A program made the translations under genes and the position numbers. Below, piece by piece: positions 7,496-9,540 of a stretch of 9,540 bases of DNA. The notes below the pieces were generated by a model that was given only the letters and a program-made list of their open reading frames with translations, ran no database searches and was not told where the DNA came from. The stretch lies in contig QHTY01000177.1 in the NCBI GenBank assembly GCA_003220985.1, forward strand, positions 19,359-28,898, in the 5' to 3' direction. Each line of letters starts with the position of its first letter. Positions within the stretch are counted from its first letter, which is position 1. Source of the stretch: Gemmatimonadota bacterium. Lineage in GTDB: Bacteria > Gemmatimonadota > Gemmatimonadetes > Gemmatimonadales > GWC2-71-9.

Positions 7496-7546
7496 CCGGG
7501 ATTGCCCGGCGCACCGTCACCGGGGTCGCGTGAGCGTGACGGCGCC
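7496..7546 (-). repeat. Two adjacent inverted repeats in the likely leader of the SusC operon
   Basis: Read on the minus strand, GGCGC and CGTCAC (7546-7536) can pair with GTGACG and GCGCC (7520-7508), an 11-base-pair stem with a two-base bulge and a 15-base loop. It is followed at once by CCGGG-CAAT-CCCGG (7509-7496), a five-base-pair stem with a four-base loop. Four T residues come 11 bases later (7484-7481). The two stems share one or two bases, so they could compete. They lie about 80-130 bases before the SusC-like start. A leader attenuator or a transcript-stabilising structure is possible but unproven. Confidence 0.4.
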
Positions 7547-7606
7547 GCTTCCCCATGAGGCCGACGTCCACGGTGGCAAGGTGCATGCCCTCGTGATGCG
7601 CGCCGG

Positions 7607-7622
7607 TCGACGAGTTCGTCGA
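7607..7622. repeat. Short palindrome, possible operator
   Basis: TCGACGA-GT-TCGTCGA: seven-base perfect arms around a two-base centre, about 190 bases upstream of the SusC-like start in gene-free DNA. The form suits a dimeric regulator, but a match this size has an appreciable chance of arising at random in 380 bases. No regulator gene is in the window. Confidence 0.2.
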
Positions 7623-7795
7623 ATGCGCGAAGCGGTTGCGCGGCTTGAAGTCGCAGGGAGCTGTCGTGCCTCCGGCAGGCAGCGACGGGGATCGACGCGA
7701 CGGCAAGTTGCGCCGGAGCCGCAGCGTCGTGGCAAAGTTTGTGGCGCGATCACATCAGGCAGGTGGGGAACGGATGCGCAGCCGGGCCTTGCTCC

Positions 7796-8245
7796 TCACG
7801 CGCCACCCACTGCGTGGAAGAGCCAGCGCGTCAGCAGAATCCCGAGCGCGAGCAGCGCGAGCGCCAGAACCAGCACACCAGAGATGATGAGCCAAACGAA
7901 CGCCCGGTCCGCTCGCCCGGCCTGCGCGGGCGCCGCCAGATGTCGCTCCAGCAGCGCCACGTTCCGAAGATTGGCTTTCCAGGCGAAGTCGAAGAAATCC
8001 CCAAGTACGGGAATCGCGCCGAGCCCCGCGTCGAGCGCCACATTTCCGGCCATGCGCAGCAAGGTGGCGCGGGAGGCCCCGAGGCGAAACGCTTCGATGA
8101 GAACCCACGCAGAGAGGACAGCGCCGGCGGCATCGCCGGCGCCGGGAATCAGTCCCAGGAGGGGATCGAGACCGACTCCATCCAGCAAGTACGCGAATCT
8201 CCGGAGCCGCGCGAGACTTGCTGACGAGCCGTCACCCGTGGTCAT
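7796..8245 (-). CDS. DUF4112 family membrane protein
   Basis: A 149-residue protein matching the DUF4112 family, whose function is not known to me. The core spans about residues 17-103. It contains LDGVGLDPLLGLIPGAGD (21-38), then a helix with EAFRLGASRATLLRMAGNVALD, then GAIPVLGDFFDFAWKANLRN (76-95) and LLERH. GLIPGAGD and GAIPVLGD look like two copies of one turn motif, suggesting an internal repeat. A long hydrophobic segment (about 115-143) is a membrane anchor. The core segments around 28-50 and 62-85 are also apolar and may re-enter the membrane. There is no signal peptide. The ATG at 8245 has a G-rich stretch about nine bases upstream but no clean Shine-Dalgarno sequence. It is a single gene, divergent from the permease, with no evident functional link to either operon. 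Confidence 0.88.
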   Translation of the reverse strand: MTTGDGSSASLARLRRFAYLLDGVGLDPLLGLIPGAGDAAGAVLSAWVLIEAFRLGASRATLLRMAGNVALDAGLGAIPVLGDFFDFAWKANLRNVALLERHLAAPAQAGRADRAFVWLIISGVLVLALALLALGILLTRWLFHAVGGA

Positions 8246-8342
8246 GACTCCACACCCCCGTTATCAGGGTGCTAGGTATCGCGCCTCCAGTCAACCGTCC
8301 CGCCCAGCCCCTTTGCCTCGGGCCGACGGCGGCCCAGCTTAT
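8246..8342. promoter_or_regulatory. Divergent intergenic region between the DUF4112 gene and the permease block
   Basis: About 100 bases between the divergent starts should carry promoters for both directions. I see no confident promoter hexamers, operator or terminator. The possible reductase remnant begins at its right end. Confidence 0.3.
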
Positions 8343-8411
8343 GTGCTGACCGAGACACCCGAGGCGAATATCCAGTTCGGCACCGGCATGCTGCTGCGCG
8401 CCCAGACGTGA
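8343..8411 (+). pseudogene. Possible N-terminal remnant of a tagaturonate-reductase (UxaB-like) gene
   Basis: A 22-codon frame from GTG 8343 to TGA 8411. Its residues TPEANIQFGTGMLLRA resemble the extreme N-terminus of UxaB-like members of the mannitol dehydrogenase family, where IQFG(T/E)G..LRG is the first strand and glycine turn of the NAD-binding fold. In the full protein about 400 more residues would follow. Here the frame ends two codons after LLRA, in a GTGA overlap with the permease start. I infer a gene start joined by deletion to the end of another gene, possibly the transporter ATPase gene, which commonly precedes such a permease. The similarity is recalled, short and unsearched. 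A chance frame, a small leader peptide or an assembly join are alternatives. Confidence 0.35.
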
Positions 8412-9400
8412 CCGCGGCCTCACTGCTCCTGCCCCGCGCGCCGACCCTCCGCGCCGCCGTCGCCCGGCTGGGGCCCGCGCTCGCCCTGGTGCTCGTGATC
8501 GCAGTGTTCGCTCTACTCACGGACGCGCCGGCGCGCTACCTCTCGCCATTCAATCTCCGCATCGTCCTCACGCAGACGGTGATCGTCGCGCTCGGAGCGA
8601 TCGGGATGACGTTGATCATCATCGGCGGCGGGATCGATCTGTCCGTCGGCGCGACGATCGCGCTCACCGGCGTGGTGGCAGCGCTCGCGATTGGGGCCGG
8701 TTGGCCTCCCGCACTGGCCGTCGTCGCCGCGGTGCTCGCCGGCGGACTCGTGGGGCTGGGCAACGGCCTGCTCATCACGGGGCTGCGGGTCGTACCGTTC
8801 ATCGCGACGCTGGGCATGCTCGGCATCGCGCGCGGCATCGCGAAGTGGCTGGCGCACGAGCAGACGGTGAACGTGCCGTCCACGTGGGTGAACGATCTCC
8901 TCGTCACGTTCCCGCGCCAGGCATGGATGGTGCTTCCGCCCGGCGTGTGGATCACGCTGGCACTGGCCGTGCTCACCGCGACCGTGCTGCGCCGTACTGT
9001 CTTCGGGCGGCGCGTGTTCGCGCTCGGGTCGAACGAGTTGGCTGCGCGCGCCTGCGGCATTGCGACCGAGCGTCTCAAGCTCACGATTTATGGATCGGCG
9101 GGGCTGTTCTTCGGACTCGCCGGCATAATGCAGCTGTCGCGCCTGCGGCAGGGCGATCCCACGGTCGCGATCGGAACGGAGCTGGACATCATTGCCGCGG
9201 TCGTGATCGGCGGGGGCAGCCTGCAGGGGGGCGAGGGGAGCGTGTTCGGCTCGGTGGTCGGCGCCCTGATCATGGCGTTCCTGCGTAACGGATGCCAGCA
9301 GATGGGATGGCCGAACTACATTCAGGAGATCATCATCGGCGCGATCATCGTGCTTGCCGTGGCGCTCGATCGCCTCCGCGCCGGCTGGAGCACGCCCTAA
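8408..9400 (+). CDS. RbsC-type sugar ABC transporter permease
   Basis: Inner-membrane permease of the ribose/xylose/galactose importer class (BPD_transp_2), 330 residues, close to the usual 320-340. It would form the channel with an ATPase and a periplasmic binding protein. Hydrophobic segments run from about residue 22 to 322. Family signatures are GMTLIIIGGGIDLSVG (66-81), VPFIATLGMLGIARG (129-143), the cytoplasmic ATPase-contact loop GSNELAARACGI (207-218) and ELDIIAAVVIGGGSLQGGEG (258-277). The GTG at 8408 is chosen because the next in-frame ATG is residue 67, inside the signature region. The start has no Shine-Dalgarno sequence and overlaps the preceding TGA, which suggests translational coupling to a now missing upstream gene. 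The ATPase and binding protein are not in the window, although they could lie downstream. Sugar specificity cannot be read. Confidence 0.95.
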   Translation: MTAASLLLPRAPTLRAAVARLGPALALVLVIAVFALLTDAPARYLSPFNLRIVLTQTVIVALGAIGMTLIIIGGGIDLSVGATIALTGVVAALAIGAGWPPALAVVAAVLAGGLVGLGNGLLITGLRVVPFIATLGMLGIARGIAKWLAHEQTVNVPSTWVNDLLVTFPRQAWMVLPPGVWITLALAVLTATVLRRTVFGRRVFALGSNELAARACGIATERLKLTIYGSAGLFFGLAGIMQLSRLRQGDPTVAIGTELDIIAAVVIGGGSLQGGEGSVFGSVVGALIMAFLRNGCQQMGWPNYIQEIIIGAIIVLAVALDRLRAGWSTP

Positions 9401-9540
9401 TGGTGGACGCCCACGTGCATTTCTGGGATCCCGGTGCCCTCCACTACCCCTGGCTGGACGAGATTCCCTCGCTCCGCCGCGCGTTTCTCCCGTACGACTA
9501 CCGGGCGGCGACGGGCGAGGTCCCGATCTCGCGGATCGTT
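9400..9540 (+). CDS. Amidohydrolase-2 / COG3618 hydrolase, N-terminal part (cut by window edge)
   Basis: Start of a TIM-barrel metal-dependent hydrolase related to L-fuconolactonase and L-rhamnonolactonase. Only 47 residues are visible. MVDAHVHFWDPGALHYPWLD has the metal-binding HxH (H5, H7) at the end of the first strand and the WDP...YPWLD pattern typical of this sugar-lactonase group. SLRRAFLPYDYRAA follows, also family-like. The ATG at 9400 overlaps the permease stop by one base (TAATG), so the two are translationally coupled. In the known non-phosphorylative pathways such an enzyme opens an aldonolactone made by a sugar dehydrogenase. With a sugar permease beside it, this role is likely, but the exact sugar is unknown. 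Confidence 0.88.
   Translation, partial: MVDAHVHFWDPGALHYPWLDEIPSLRRAFLPYDYRAATGEVPISRIV

Larger units (their letters stand above)
7414..7795 (-). promoter_or_regulatory. Gene-free region upstream of the SusC operon (probable promoter and leader)
   Basis: About 380 bases lie between the SusC-like start and the end of the DUF4112 gene. Open frames cross it in several phases, but their products are rich in Arg, Pro and Ser, have no recognisable domain and look like GC-rich chance frames. The stretch should hold the terminator of the DUF4112 gene and the promoter of the transporter operon, yet I see no convincing sigma-70 pair or terminator. What can be seen is two adjacent GC-rich inverted repeats (7496-7546), a 16-base palindrome (7607-7622), and a pyrimidine-rich leader on the minus strand (7461-7492). 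Confidence 0.5.

Noticed and set aside
7410..7753. Minus-strand open frames of about 80-100 codons upstream of the SusC-like gene.
   Set aside because: No domain, no signal peptide, Arg/Pro/Ser-rich composition and overlap with each other in different frames. They read as chance frames.
7741..7806. Eight-base inverted repeat GTGGCGCG / CGCGCCAC near the end of the DUF4112 gene, as a terminator.
   Set aside because: The arms are 50 bases apart, no T run follows, and one arm lies within the coding sequence.
8121..8142. A perfect nine-base inverted repeat with a four-base loop (GCGCCGGCG / CGCCGGCGC).
   Set aside because: It lies inside the DUF4112 coding sequence over Gly/Ala codons, where GC-rich codons readily give such repeats. 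There is no T tract and no gene end there.
7530..8411. A 293-codon open frame on the plus strand across the gene-free region and the DUF4112 gene.
   Set aside because: Most of it is the complement of the well supported DUF4112 gene and the product is a low-complexity Arg/Ser/Pro/Ala mix. Only its last 22 codons resemble anything, and these are reported separately.

Overview
The window is GC-rich and densely coded, with almost every gene on one of two divergent blocks. The likely source is a Gemmatimonadota bacterium from soil or sediment, or a close relative. This is inferred from four things seen together: a SusC/SusD pair in a high-GC genome, a Ser/Thr kinase with the GRGGMATVYLAEE / VAIKVLRPE style of N-terminus that I associate with that phylum, a DUF4112 membrane protein, and a TAT-exported Gfo/Idh/MocA oxidoreductase. 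The phylum was not tested by any search.

Left block, minus strand, read from about 7413 down to 1. It looks like one operon for outer-membrane uptake of a saccharide or similar oligomer. The order is a SusC-like TonB-dependent transporter (7413-4315), a SusD-like binding lipoprotein (4298-2523), a small predicted lipoprotein that is only a TonB plug domain (2519-2055), a small predicted beta-barrel (2045-1530), an exported NAD(P)-type Gfo/Idh/MocA oxidoreductase (1506-199), and the first 56 codons of a Ser/Thr protein kinase cut by the window edge (168-1). Gaps are 3 to 30 bases and two junctions look translationally coupled. SusD would capture the ligand at the surface, SusC would import it with TonB energy, and the oxidoreductase would act on it in the periplasm. 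No glycoside hydrolase, lyase or esterase is present, so the substrate cannot be named. The plug-only lipoprotein is the most unusual element: it repeats the plug of the SusC protein but has no barrel.

Middle. About 380 bases (7414-7795) upstream of the SusC gene hold no convincing gene. They probably contain the operon promoter and leader, with two adjacent GC-rich hairpins, a short palindrome and a possible anti-Shine-Dalgarno segment. A DUF4112 membrane protein (8245-7796, minus) follows.

Right block, plus strand. A RbsC-type sugar ABC transporter permease (8408-9400) is followed, with a one-base overlap, by the start of a COG3618-type amidohydrolase (9400 to the edge), a family that includes sugar lactonases. 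The pair suggests import and non-phosphorylative catabolism of a sugar or sugar acid. Just before the permease lies a 22-codon frame resembling the extreme N-terminus of tagaturonate-reductase (UxaB-like) proteins. It stops in a four-base overlap with the permease start. This may be a deletion scar that removed the reductase body and the transporter ATPase gene, or an assembly join.
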